Source: Haematococcus lacustris (taxonomy: Eukaryota; Chlorophyta; Chlorophyceae; Chlamydomonadales; Haematococcaceae). From it: 64,000 nucleotides of DNA. Both the position numbers and the translations under genes were made by a program. This document shows positions 38,303 to 50,101 of the stretch, in pieces. The stretch spans positions 12,639,407 to 12,703,406 of the forward strand of contig JASKMD010000026.1 in the NCBI GenBank assembly GCA_030144725.1, read 5' to 3'. Positions within the stretch are counted from its first letter, which is position 1. Each line of letters opens with the position of its first letter. Under the pieces are notes generated by a model. That model saw only the letters and a list, made by a program, of their open reading frames with translations, did no database searches and was not told where the DNA came from.

Positions 38303-39863
38303 AGTCTAGCGTGCCCCCCTCCCAGCCCACCCCTTCACAGCCCAACCACTTACAGCCCACCCCCTCCTAGCCCAAACCCTCCCAGCCCTACCCCTCCAAA
38401 CCTAACCCCCAGCCCTTGCAGCCACCATGGGGGGTAAGAGGCCTAGCAAGACGCGGCGCCAATCCCTGCAAGAGCTGAATGCCTCACCCAAGGCAGGATT
38501 TAAGTGCTGCCCCAATGGTTTGAAAGCTCAAAGGAACAAGGCACAGGTGGAGGCCATGAAATTGCGGGCACAGGTTGAGCAGCTCCACCAGCAGCTCGGT
38601 GATGCGGTGGCAGATTATCAGCTGCTGCAGGCAGACATGGAGCAGCTGCAGGCAGCACACCAAGAGGTGCAGGGGGGGTCAGACCCGCAGTCGTGCAGAG
38701 AAGTAGCCGCCAAGGTGGTGCAGTGTGCCGCCCTGCGCATGGACGAGGGGCAGAGTGACCTGGGTGTGTGGGACCCTCATTGCACGTGGCGTCAGTTCCA
38801 ACAGGACATCCAGGCCATGGCTGAGGGCAGCCCATGCAGCACCGAGTTGCGCCTCCACCTCGAGGTGTACTTTCTGGCATGTCCCACCTCCAATGCCCCG
38901 GTGGAGTCCTTGCTACAGCTGCTGAAGCATGGAGTTGGCCGCTTCATGGAGCTGCCTGCGCTCCTGGAGCATATGTCCCTGCACACACATAGGTCCACCC
39001 TCAACAACATAGATGTGCACGACTTCGCGCTTCAGTTGCCTAAGCTTCGCGCTGCGGTGCGGCTGCATGAGGTGGCTGCAGCCGAAGCCAGGGCACCAGC
39101 CACAGCCGTACGCAAAGCCACAGCAGCTGCTTGCAGTGTGGGGGTGGTTGTGGTGAATGTGGGGGACCATGCAAGCCAGCAACGGGTGGCAGCAGCAGCA
39201 ACAACAGCAGGGTACAACAGAGTTGTGTCAGCTGGTGTGCCCCCACCACAGCCCCACCCACCCCCACAGCCACCCTCACAGCAGCCACCCCAGCAGCAAG
39301 GGCCGCCTGCATCACCTGATTTCGGCCACATGTATCAGTTGGCACTAGCTGCAATCGCCACCGAGGGGCAGGCTGCTATGGCTCAAGCGCCAGCTCCTGG
39401 CTGCACGCTCCGCAAGCGTACCACACCTGCTGGGTTGGGGCAGCCCCAGACAGCTGCCAAGCGCAAGCGGTGACACACGAGACACAGTTAGACTAAGGTT
39501 GTAGTGGCCACCTCTCCCAACCGCACCTGCCAACTGCCTCCGTGCCACATTTCCGCAACCGCTTTCCGATCCGACTGCTGCTGCCGACGCGCATGCTCGT
39601 GTAGAGCAGCCTAAGCGATGCGGGCGGTCGTAGCGATGACTGCTTGCTCCGCAACGGCTAAAATTTGAATCACTAACTTTGATGCTTTGCTGTGCACGGC
39701 CTACTGACTGGATAATTATTCTGGATGGGTGAAAGGTAGCTGGCCGGGTTGGCTACATTGTGAATCATCTAGCATAGTATTTGGCGCAGTGAGTGCAGAG
39801 TTACAGCCGTCCTACTACCAGGGGTCGGCTTCCTGTCATTTTTAAATAGTTGGGAACACCTGA
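38303..39863 (+). mobile_element. 1561-bp insertion with one ORF; empty site on the left arm
   Basis: The left arm reads straight through TCTACCCTAGACAGCAG (complement, near 20960-20976), whereas the right arm is interrupted there. CCTAG flanks both sides (38298-38302, 39864-39868). The insert begins AGTCTAGCGTGCCCCCC and ends GGGAACACCTGA. The last 44 bases (CAGGGGTCGGC to ACACCTG) look like a hAT end, but no matching left end exists, so the class is open. It has no poly(A) tail. Confidence 0.82.
38427..39473 (+). CDS. Unknown 348-residue coiled-coil protein of the 1561-bp insertion
   Basis: An intact frame begins in a strong context (GCCACCATGG) after a CCCAGCCCA-rich leader. The N-terminus is basic (MGGKRPSKTRRQS), followed by a coiled coil (about residues 40-90, VEQLHQQLGDAVADYQLLQ), a globular-looking middle (RQFQQDIQAMAEGS, SLLQLLKHGVGRFMELPALL), an Ala-rich stretch, a Pro/Gln-rich segment and a basic nuclear-localisation-like end (TAAKRKR-stop). 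No transposase, RT or nuclease motif is seen. It resembles the 4389 transposon protein only in layout (basic Gly-Lys start, coiled coil). Confidence 0.6.
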   Translation: MGGKRPSKTRRQSLQELNASPKAGFKCCPNGLKAQRNKAQVEAMKLRAQVEQLHQQLGDAVADYQLLQADMEQLQAAHQEVQGGSDPQSCREVAAKVVQCAALRMDEGQSDLGVWDPHCTWRQFQQDIQAMAEGSPCSTELRLHLEVYFLACPTSNAPVESLLQLLKHGVGRFMELPALLEHMSLHTHRSTLNNIDVHDFALQLPKLRAAVRLHEVAAAEARAPATAVRKATAAACSVGVVVVNVGDHASQQRVAAAATTAGYNRVVSAGVPPPQPHPPPQPPSQQPPQQQGPPASPDFGHMYQLALAAIATEGQAAMAQAPAPGCTLRKRTTPAGLGQPQTAAKRKR

Positions 39864-40752
39864 CCTAGACAGCAGATAACGGGCAAACCGCCAGTTTCAA
39901 GGGGTTCAAAGACATGAGGCCGAGCACCGGCGATAATCAGCTCGAAACCGAATCCGGCGGCCGCGGAGTGTAGCGACGGGCTAGAGCGGCTGCAGGCTCG
40001 AAGGATTCTAGGTTCAGGCGGTCAAATAGTAAACTGGAGCAGATGGACAAACGTCCAGCTACATTCCCTCCGGAAAGCTGACTTTCTAACTTAATCAAAG
40101 CTGGAGCTGCACTAATATTCAATGTGTAATTGACAGCGAGCGTCTAAGTACATTCCCATAAGCAATCATTGCCATGGGTTGAATGAGGTGAACAGTGGAG
40201 TGAAGCATTCGAAACTCACCCCTGCCACATGTTTCAATAAGCAGTAAAAACCAACCATAAATGTTGACCATTTGGAAACATGGGCAGTGCTGCTGAAGCT
40301 AAACCCCTTGCCAGTTGTTTGTACATAACCCCGTGGGGACACGCATAGGTCCTTCACATCTGCTTTGCAAGTGATCTTTCTTGTCATTCGATGCGGCACA
40401 GCACCCCTGCCGGTCACACCATGCGTGGAAAGCACGCCCGTCTGTCCCAGCATAAAACTAGACATGGCTGCTGCCCTGGCACTCGGACGCCTCACCCTGC
40501 CACCAGCATCATGATGTGTTCAGCAACTGACTACTACCCATCCCTGCAATACGCAACCTACTCAGCAGTGGCACTACACATGCAAACACGTTGCACACAC
40601 CGCTGCCCTGATCAGCTGCCAGGGTCACCAGCAGCGGCTGCTCTGCAGGTGCTTGACCTTACACGGAGACAGCTGTCTCAGGCCTCTGCTGGTTGCATGC
40701 CGCGCACCCTGCCATGCCCAGGCGTTGCCCTGGGCAGCCTCCCCCTCCCTGG

Positions 40753-43700
40753 CTAGCTGCTGGCCGCGCCGACCTTGCTTGCGTCCTCCAGCAGGCTTGA
40801 CCTCAGATAGGGCAGCATGCGGCCCATGAGGTCAAAGTACTGCGCTGTGTCCATGATCTTGATGAGCTCGCTGTAGTGCTCCAGCAGGAACAGGACGCAG
40901 CGCTTGGCCAGCTGCAGAGGCGGCACAGCACTCACACTGATGGCCTGCCTGGCTGCGTGCGTGCGCAGTCTTGCCAGCTGCGGCCAAGGCGATCACAGGC
41001 GAGGCAGGCTGGCGCTGTGCACGAGGGTGGCCCGCCTGACCTGTGGCGCATGGTAGTCCTCGCTCTGCTCAAACACCTGGGCCACGTTGTCGATGGCCAG
41101 GGACTGGGAGATGCACATCTCACACAGCCGCTTCAGACCATCCAGCAGGTACTGGTCACTGGCCTGCACTCCACCCGCCAAACGTCAGCAACACGCTGCT
41201 TGCGCATTGGCAGGAGCCCACACGCCCAGGCAGTGAGAACTGGTGCAAGGGGTGAGCTTGACCTTAGCTGCATGGCAGTGCAAGCTGGTCAGCCTCCAGC
41301 CTGCAGCCACAGCTTACCTGCAGCAGCTCTGGTGCCAGCTCTGGTGCAACCTCCACATTGCCGGTGTAGATGTAGGTCATCATGCTCTCAAACACATCCC
41401 AGGGGATGTTGGGGATCTCAATGCTGGACGCCTCCTGACCACACAGCACAGCATAGCACAGACCATACACAAGCCATGGGCACAGCGCCCAGCAGCAGGC
41501 CAGCCACACACGAGGGGCTGTGACGCAAGGTGCACCAGGCGTGCAGCACCAGCAACACAGCCCCTGCTCAGCCAACACAACTTCACACCTGCGCCCCTCC
41601 CTCTCACCTTCTCCCTGTAGCCCCCTGCAAACATGGCGTTGAAGATGTCGCTGGAGGCCAGCAGCGCAATGCGGTGAGCGTGGAACTTGCGCCCCTCCAC
41701 CATGAACGTCACATCTGCCAGCGTGGGGTTGTTCACGTACTGCAAGCACAGCCCACCGCATGCTGTCAGGACTGCCAAGGGGGCAGGCAAGTGCCCGCCA
41801 CACCCATATTGCCATGTGTGGCCACACTGCACAGCATGATGACGCGCTGGCCTGCCGCAGTGTGGACTGGTGTGTGGTGTAGGTTGCCTGCAGCCCTTAG
41901 CAGCCTGAGGGGCCGCCGCAGCCCTGGTCTCACCTGTGCGCCCAGATACACTGTCTTGGCAGGCTGCGCTGGGAGGCAGTCAATGGGGGCGGTGGCGTTG
42001 ATCTTGCGGGCCAGCTCAAGCACAGCATTGGCAGCCTCTCGCTGCGTGCGTGGCTCCAGGTCCTGCAGTCCCGCAGCACCCGGCTCTCAACCGCAGCCAC
42101 CAGGGAGCAGCCCTCCCCAACACCCACACAGCAGCAGCAGGCCATGGCGCTGGTGTCCTGCTCTGCTCAGTCAGGCTGGCAGGCTGGGTGGACCATGGCA
42201 GGGGCTGGGCTCCCCTGCAGCCTGCTGCTTGTCAGTGTGGGCCCTCCTAGCCTGAGTGTCACGCACCTCGTCCACCAGCATGTTCAGCAAGACATCCAGG
42301 CCGTGCCTGTCGACAAAGATGGTCTTGATGTCAGACTCAGGCGCAAGCTTGGCCAGGGACATGGCGGCTCGCTGTTGAATGACTCTGTTGCTGGAGCGCA
42401 GCATGAAGATCACGTGCGACAGCACGCGGCCATTCAGCTTCTGCTCCATGCGTGTGATGGTTTTCTGGACGCAGTCCTGCAGGGCCAAGCAAGCAGCAGC
42501 GTGGAGGGCTGCCCCACACAGCTCATGGCAGCATGCAGGGGCCCAGGACAGCACTGGTGCAGGTGGAGGCACAGCCTGACGGGTGCACATTAGCCTGCAT
42601 GCACTCAGCAAGGCTGGAACAAGGGCTGGCTGGGCTGGCCAGGCACTGATCATGGTGAGGGCGTTGACTCTGTGATGCTTTGTGCCCTGGGCTGTACCAC
42701 GAGATGTGTGCACTGGAACAGGTTCTGGCCCTAACGCTCCTTGACTCTAGGCAACTTGGCTGGAGCAGGACATGCCCTGGGCTCATGGCCAAGGGTCTGT
42801 GCTGTGTGGAGGGGTGCTTGCGGACAGACTGGACATCGAGGAGTAGGACGAAGCTGTCAATGGCAGGGGCTACAACGGTTTGGTGGACACATGCACATCA
42901 CATCAAGGCTGGCTCCTGTTGATGGCCATGGTGAAGTACGCAGTCGTAGGTCAGTGTGTCAGTGCAGTGTGTGCTAGTTGTGGTCACAGCTGGGTTTGTG
43001 ATGACGAGGCCACCAAGCCCCTCGACTGCCCTCCACGCCAGGGCAGGTGGGAGCAATGTGTAGGCATGCAAGGCCTGAGACTGCTCATGCCAGTCATAGT
43101 TTGCTCAGTAGCCATCTCTACAGGCAGGTTGCTAGAGACAGTCAGGGATGGCATGCGCCAATGGTGTATGGAAGCTCATCAATGGTCGAGCAGCTGTGCA
43201 TGAGGCCTGCGAGTGACATGCCACTACTCCTCTTGTGCGACAGCTCATGTGAGCTCATGTCAAGATTCATAAGCCCATGGCCATTTGGTGTGCTTGGCAG
43301 CTGCTACTGGCTGCTGGCCCTGTAAGAGCAGTCCCTCCGCAAGCACCCCCACCCCTAGCTCTTCACCATCTAACTCTAGCCCTGAACATGTGCGGCCAAC
43401 CAGCCTGGACGGTGGTCTGCTGCTGCACCAGGCCAGGCAAGATTGTGTCACCTACCCCACCTTTGATGCCTGGACCGACAGCTTTTCACTGCAGTCCATG
43501 AGCCGCTGCAGCGCACCAAACCTGATGATGTCCGGGATGTTGTCCTCGTTGTCTGCCAGCCCGTACCTGTGGCAGCAGTGGCGGGCACCAGGTCCAGGCC
43601 AGACATGCTGTCCACTGCTGGCTGGCCAGGCCCAGCTGTGCACCTGGGCAGCAGCTGCTGTGGGGCTGGCCTGCCTCCTCAGCGCTGGGACTGAGACTGA

Positions 43701-45730
43701 GGCCAGGCAAGTGCGTGTGCTGCCACAGCCTGACCCACAGTGCAAAGGCTGCGTTGTGCTGCAGGTTGTAGTGCTTGGACTCCAGCAGCTCCAGCAGGGG
43801 CACCAGGCCCCCACACTGGACTATGCCGGCCTGGTTGTCGCTGTTCTGCGCAAGCCTGCAAAGCCACACAACAACAGGCAGGAAGGTGATGCCAGCCAAG
43901 GCAGCTGCACCCTGACCCAGTGGTCCAGTGCCCCTGTCAAACAAGCGGTGCGAACTGCCTGGATGCATGGACTTGCCTGCCCAGGGCAAATGCTGCCATC
44001 TCTTTCAAGCTGTTGTCCGCATGGCCTAGCATAGACACAAGCAGCGGTACAGCCCCTCGCTGCACGATCTTGGCCTGCATGCCACATGGCGGAGCAACAC
44101 TACCTCCAGCTGCCTCTGTGAGAGGTATGGGAGAGTGTGCAGGAGGGTGCTGTGGCTGCAGCAGCAGTGGAGCTGCACCCAGCCCTTGCCTTGGTGTCCG
44201 CATCTGTGGTTGCAAACTGCCCCAGCAGCAGGGCTGCTTCCCGCTGGCTTTCTGGACAGCTGCTTTGTAGCAGGCCAATCACTGGCTGCAGCGCGCCTTC
44301 TTCCAAGACCTGCAGCGACCAAGGCTCATGTCAGCCGCTGCAGCTGTGCCCCAGGCTCCCCTGCTCCCTGCTGCTGCCTGCACCTCACACCTTGCGCTTG
44401 ATGTTCTGGGATGAATGCACCAGGTTGCCAATTACCCCCACTGCCTCATAGTGCACGCCTGCGTCCTCTGACCGCAGCATCTGGATCAGGATTGGGAGCG
44501 CCCCACCCTCTGTGATCTGCAGTACAGTGTGCAAGGTGCCAGATGGTGACCAGCCTGCCACACCTACCAACCCATCGCGTGCCAGGTCCCTTGCCGCACA
44601 CATGCTGCACAGAGCAGCCGACCTGGTTCTTGTTCTCTTCATTCTTGAATGCAAGCGTGCGCAGAGCGCCTGCTGCTGCCCGCTGGACCTTCAGGTCCAG
44701 CGCCTCCAACAAGGCAACCAGCGGTGGAATGCCACCTTTCAACCTGACCTGCACGCAGTATGGTGCAGCATGACGCCACGGCCTGGGCACTGACATGCCC
44801 CTGGCACGCCCCCATGAGGCACACCTGGTTCTTGATCTCCACATTCTCATGGGCCAGGTTAGTGATTGCATCTGCTGCCCGACGAGCTGAGCCTCCACTG
44901 CCGGGCTGCGTCTTGGTAGTGGCACCCATTCGGTGCTCCTTCAGCAGCCTGACGAAGCCCTCCAGTGCGCCCTCCTGGGCAATGCGTGCCTGATACTCTG
45001 GCTTCACTGCCAACAGCCCCAATATGAAGCATGCCTCCTTCTCCAGGTCATCATTCGCACTGCTGCCGGTGCTGCAGCGTCACAAGCAGGCAGGGTCAAG
45101 GTCGCTTTAGGAAACCTAGTGCCGGGCTGCCGGGCCTGGCCGGCTTGCTGCGGGCACAGCAGTGACCAGGCACCAGACATCGCAGCCTCATACCCTGGGG
45201 AGCTCTCGGAGCCAGCCCGGTCGCTGAGGTTCAGCAATGGGACAACCGCTTCGACTGCGCCGTGGCTCACAACCAAGTCCACGCATTCGTCTGCAAAGCG
45301 GGAGCCGCGAGAAAGCTCGCCAGATGCACTACAACCCTGGGCAATGCCAGGTATGAATCCACAATGCGACTGCACCGCGATGGAACCTTACCAATCTTGC
45401 ACAGTTCTGCAAGGTGGTGCGCTGCCTTGCGCAGGGCAGCTTTATCGACAGCCTTGCCCCCCACAATGCCGCTGCGCAGAGCTTCAATGAGCTTCACCAC
45501 CTGTTGCTTGGGGACCTGCAGCAGGTGGCCGGAGTTTGGGCAGCCGGGAGGGCGAATATGAAAGCAACTTGCCACCTCCTCCTAACCTCGGCTTCCTCAG
45601 AGTCTGTCATCTCCACCTCCTCCGGCACCTGATCACCGAAGGCCTGAGCTAGCGTCCTCTTCAGCTGCACTGGCGAGCTCTGCGATTGGGTAGCGCCCTC
45701 GTGGTATACTCGCGAGCTCCCCTTTGTCAT
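40753..45730 (-). CDS. ARIA: ARIA-like armadillo-repeat + BTB/POZ protein, right copy
   Basis: Minus-strand twin of the 15137-20076 gene with the same exon order, splice sites and domains: armadillo repeats from about 45010 down to 43450 and a BTB domain from about 41740 down to 41330. The start is ATGACAAAGGGG at 45730 and the stop is at 40753. Differences seen in exon 1 are Gln-to-His in SSRVYQEG and Leu-to-Pro in SSLVQLK; most others are intronic or silent. No frameshift or stop was noticed, so both copies could be functional. The role is inferred from plant ARIA/ABAP1, as for the left copy. Confidence 0.92.
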
Positions 45731-46146
45731 GAGAACACCATACTACGTTCAGACCCTTTGCGGACTCTGGAGTGTGCAGTGGACATGGTCATATTAGTTT
45801 CGGCATGCCAAGCATGGGCTGGCTTAGGCACCGGTTTGAGAGAGAGAGAAAGCACGGCCCTTGTGAGGAATGTGTTTTCCCTTACATGACAGTGTCCCTA
45901 TGGCCTACAGCTATGGGCTCCCGCCGGCCCCCTACCCTGATTCAATGACTTGTGCGTCGTTCCTCATCCTGCAATGGGCGGCTAGGTTGGGCAGCAACAC
46001 GTGACACTGTGGCAGTAGCTGCTGCCATTGGCGTTTTGTGCTTCTGTTTCTTACGCTTCAGCCCCCTGCACCTGGCACCAGCACCCTGACCCCATCACCC
46101 ACTGCCTTCGTGCTCAGTTCTCCCATTGCTATCGCTGTCAGGTAGC

Positions 46147-46789
46147 TGTCAAGGGTCTCCTGTTTTCACCGCGTGCCAGCATCTGTGCCAACCAACTCAC
46201 ACAATGCAGTTAACAGGGTGGCGGTTATACCGGTGTGGCATTATCAAACATTGCCATTCACAGATATCACACATTGCCACTTTCAACTGTGCCCAGCAGA
46301 GCCTTTGTCAGGTGCCCTTAATGAACCACGCATGCATTTCTGCATGGCGTTATGGCGTCGAGCTTCCTGTTTGCTGTCATGTGTGGGGATATGGCAAAGA
46401 CAACAATTGGTCATGGCTGCTACCGCTGCAGCAAAACATGCAGCCAGTATCTCAAACCCAGATTGTAACGCATATGCAACAGTTGCGCAGCACACCCGGC
46501 TAGACTGTCTGCATGGCACCCCTGATGTGTGCGACTGCTGCCAAAGCATCTTATAGCGCCTGTGCCTTGCCTGCCTCATGCTGCAAGCCCTGCTCTGTGA
46601 TGGTCCTCCACCATTCCACCATCAGCTATGACTGTTGCCCTCTCAACCCATGTAGCATGAAAGTCTTGGAGAAGGCCAGCCCAAACGTACTGCCATGCAG
46701 GAACATGACCTGCCATTGTGCCTATTGACTGTGGGTGATTGAGCGTAACTGAGATACAGCTCCTCCTCTTACCTAGCACTAACTCCGTG
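46147..46789. other. Intergenic region, no gene seen
   Basis: Between the right duplication arm and the CCDC6-like gene. Short open stretches have no recognisable motif. Confidence 0.4.
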
Positions 46790-46945
46790 GCTGCTGCCCT
46801 CACGTGGCTGCTGCCACTGACGTGGTTGCTGCCCTCACGTGGCTGCTGCCCCTGACGTGGTTGCTGCCCTGACGTGGCTGCTGCCCCTGACGTGGCTGCT
46901 GCCCCTCACGTGGTTGCTGCCCCTCACGTGGTTGCTGCCCCTGCC
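46790..46945. repeat. 18-bp minisatellite (CGTGG.TGCTGCCCCT.A)
   Basis: About eight units alternating CACGTGGCTGCTGCC and GACGTGGTTGCTGCC. The stop codon of the CCDC6-like gene is formed by the first unit (ACC ACG TGA on the minus strand). Confidence 0.85.
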
Positions 46946-49760
46946 ATGCCTGGGCTCCCGCTTGACTGCCTGGCGGTGAGGCCAGAGCCAGAGCCCTCTG
47001 GCGTGAGGCTGATGCCTCCGCTGCTGCTATGGTGCCGCATCTCCCGACGGCTGGGCAGGGACAGCAGCGTGTGGGCCATGGTGGGCGAGCTGCCCAGCTG
47101 GCCGCTGAAGGAGGAGTGAGGCTGGCTGCTACGCTCCAGGCTGGTGGCACTGGAGGGGCTGCGGGAGTAACCGATGCGCACGGCCCTGCAGGCATTACAG
47201 GCAGGCAGGCAAGTGAGAGGCTAACGAGCAAGACACATGGCAGACGGGCGAGCAGTGAGCTGGGCGATTAGTGAAGCGGGCAAGCAGGAAGGCAGGCAGG
47301 CGGGCAGGCGGGCAGGCGGGCCGGCAGGCCGGCAGGCCGGCAGGCAGGCAGTAAGCAGGCAGGCAGGCGGTGAAACAGGCAAGCAGGCAGGCAAGTAGGA
47401 TACTTCTAGACAACCCAGATGATGGTCAGCGATGATATTCACAGTTAGGGCTGGAGCAATACAACCGTATTGATTCTGGCTGCCCTGTGCCTGCAGGTCC
47501 TGCTGCAGGCCCCCTGTGGTATCTCACTCTGTAGGGGCGAGCTCATGCGGCTGGATGCCCAGATCCTTCATGGTGATGCCCTTCACAGCCAGCTTCTCCT
47601 CAATCAACCTCAGGTTCCTCACCAGGGCTTGCATCTGTCGGGCCATCTTGTTGGCAATCTGCTCCTCCTCCATCTGCAGTGCAACAGGGTGCAGCTCAGC
47701 CTGGCCACCTAGGGTCTGTGGAGTGGTTAGATGCTCAGCGCACCCATTGATGGAATGGTTGCGTCCTGGGCGCACCTACTGTTAGGCAGTGCATGCTGGA
47801 GTCCCTGTGAAACCTGAGTCCTTGGCTGGCTACCACAGGCGACCATGCTTCATTCCCTCAGACCAACAAAACTTATTCAACACGGAACAACATGTTAGAC
47901 TGTTGGTAATCTCACTCAGTTACTACAATCAAGTTGTAGCATCCTCAGTCGCACCCTTGATGACTACAATCCCCACTCCGGTGGCACTTTCCCAACAGAC
48001 CACTGGGCACCTCATCAAAACTAACAGCTTAGTGCTTTGTAAGGCTGACAACCTGTGCAAAACTACTAGGGCCTATGCATTGTTGCGGGCCCGGCCATCA
48101 ATGCCCCGCCGGTACTCTGCAGCCCGGTGCAACCAATGCCTGCCCTTGGGCAGCCGGTCATTGACCAGCTTGTAGCGCTGCTGATACTCCTCGCCAATGG
48201 CAGGCAGAGCCTCAAGGTCATCCCATTGGCACAGCTCTATGGGGCGCTGCATGCTCTCCCCAATGCTGAGTGGCAGCTGAGCAGCAGCTGAGCAGCAGCT
48301 GAGCAGCAGCTGAGTGGCAGCTGAGCGGCCATTGATTTGCAGCTGAGTGGCAGGGAGGAGCCATGTCCTACCTCCATCTCCTGCTCCAGCTTGACATGGT
48401 CGCGTTTCAGCTTCTCGACTGACTGACCTAGTTCTGTTACCTGTATAGGCACTGGGCATGCCAGCATCAGGCAGAGCCAGGAGGGTGACAAGAAGAGTGA
48501 GGAGCAGAAGAGGCTAACCAGTCAACCTGACCTGGCGCTGCAGGTCTGTCTTCTCCCGTAGAAGGCTTTTCTTCTCCAGACCCAGCTTGCCCAGCTGGAC
48601 CTGCACCACAGCAAACTGTGCTGCTCAGGCATTGGTGCAGGCTGCCGCTTGCAGTGCAGGCCAGGCGCTTGCAGTGCAGGCCAGCAGTGGCACGGCACGT
48701 GCCACAACAGTGTGGCATGGCTGGCCCACATCAGATGAGCCTGATCCCTGGAGCAGTGTCCACGTAACCACTGACCCTGACCGCCCTTGCACCTGCCTCA
48801 GCACCCCACCTGGCCTCTATGCTGCACAGGCTGACACCTGCATACAGTCGGTGGAGCTGTTAGCTAGCCATCGCACTGACCTGTAGAGAGTTCACGATAA
48901 ACTCCGACTCCAACTCCAGTGTCGCTTCCAAATCTACCTTCTCCTTGCACAGCTTTGCTTTCTCAGCAGCAAGGTGCTCTGTCTGAGTAGCACGCACCCA
49001 GTGACACACAACGGTAGGTATCACAATGAGAGCGTAGGCATGCCATGGCCAGGAGGTCAGCACATTTGGTTGGAGAAACGCATGCGTGCCACCTGCCTGT
49101 CTCTTGAGCTCCACCACCTTGACTTCTAATTCAGCTTTCTCAGATGCTACCTGCACAAGCACACCCACTTGCAGGGAGGGTATGGAGGAGGTGAACCTGG
49201 AGAGGTGGATGCAGATGTACTGCACCTTTTCTAGGCGCTTCTGCAATGTGTTTGTTAGGAATTCTGCAAGAAGCAAAAAGAAAGTTGTGGGGAAAGGGGT
49301 CAATGCTCTTCACCAGGTGCCCAGTGTTAAGGTGAAGTTGATCCTGTGAGTGGTGCGACCTTACCCTCCTCCTGCTCGACCTGCACATGGCCGGGACAAG
49401 GCGCATTAGTGCGCTCGGCAGTGCTTCAACCACAGCTGGAGACACCAGTACCTCCGTGGCCAACACCAGTTTTTCACGTTTTAACTGCTCAAGGCGTCGC
49501 ATAAGCAAATTTGTTTTTGCTTCCTCCTCCCTCTCTGCCTGAAGTTGCTGCGGTAGGCAATGGGCAGCCGCACAATTTAAGCGTGTAAGCCCCCTCCAAC
49601 ATACCGCGTGAATGATCCCAGTGTGTAGTCCTACCACCGCGACAGCTTGCTCTTTGGCATGGCGCAGCTCCGAAGACAGTCCATCGATTCTCTGACGGAG
49701 CACCGCGATTTCGTCGCGCGCCGACAATAACTCCGTCGATGCGCTGTTTGGAGCCGCCAT
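46924..49760 (-). CDS. CCDC6-type (DUF2046) coiled-coil protein
   Basis: Minus-strand exons join to a protein starting MAAPNSASTELLSARDEI (49760). A continuous coiled coil follows: LMRRLEQLKREKLVLATEV, EQEEEFLTNTLQKRLEKV, EKAELEVKVVELKRQ, LEATLELESEFIVNSLQ, LGKLGLEKKSLLREKTDL and QSVEKLKRDHVKLEQEMEV. An exon with ANKMARQMQALVRNLRLIEE and a Ser-rich tail (YSRSPSSATSLERSSQPHSS) end the protein. The repeated EQEEEF.xN.L pattern is that of human CCDC6 and plant DUF2046 proteins, whose exact role is unclear. The intron between EQEMEV and QMEEEQ holds Fanzor relic C. The stop (46924) lies in a minisatellite. Confidence 0.78.
47285..47400. repeat. (GGCA)n-type tetranucleotide tract
   Basis: Degenerate AGGC/GGGC/GGCC tetramers in the last intron of the CCDC6-like gene. 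Confidence 0.8.
47865..48265 (-). pseudogene. Fanzor relic C (3' end only) inside a CCDC6-like intron
   Basis: On the minus strand it reads GESMQRPIELCQWDDLEALP, then DRLPKGRHWLHRAAEYRRGI and a stop (48073). It begins just after where the RuvC-III Asp-Asn would be. The following 210-bp non-coding flank, ending near 47867, matches relics A and B closely. A run of GCTGAGCAGCA repeats (about 48266-48345) lies at its truncated 5' side. Confidence 0.62.
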
Positions 49761-49807
49761 TGTGCTTCCCACAGTCCATCAGATTACCGAGCATGACAAG
49801 TTTTAAA

Positions 49808-49945
49808 TCCCTACAGCCCTCATGCAACACCAAAATAAAGCATGAGTTGTAATCAAACACAGGCTGCGAGATCGCTGTTGTAAAGGCTACTGACAGTGTG
49901 CCTAATGCCCACTCCAGCTCAGCCTTCTGGTGTGTGTGCCTCCAG
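49808..49945 (-). repeat. tRNA-like SINE copy 1
   Basis: Read on the minus strand it has an A-box-like TGAGCTGGAGTGG, then CATTAGGCACACTGTCAGTAG and a degraded B box (GTGTTTGATTAC). It matches 56565-56705 over about 130 bases, including the AAAATAAAGC end. Confidence 0.5.
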
Positions 49946-50101
49946 GCTACTACTAGCAAGAGCTCTACCCTACTCTATAGCTCTTACTCACACACATCCC
50001 CTCACACACATCCCCTTTGTTACCGAGCATGACATTCATACTCATGGTGATAAAGTGGGTCTACAGATTCAATTCATGATCTCCTCAAATCTACACAGCC
50101 C

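Larger units (their letters stand above)
36022..46146 (-). repeat. Right arm of the inverted duplication
   Basis: Reverse-complement partner of 14748-26331. It includes the permease tail, the spacer 36841-40752, an ARIA-like gene and its upstream region, plus a private 1561-bp insertion (38303-39863). The position offset changes by exactly 1566 bases across that insertion, equal to insert plus a 5-bp duplication. Because the whole permease is attached to this arm, it is likely the parental locus. Confidence 0.95.

Noticed and set aside
14748..46146. Simple assembly duplication of one haplotype
   Set aside because: Opposite orientation, scattered substitutions and two different private insertions with target duplications argue for a real duplication, though long reads should confirm.
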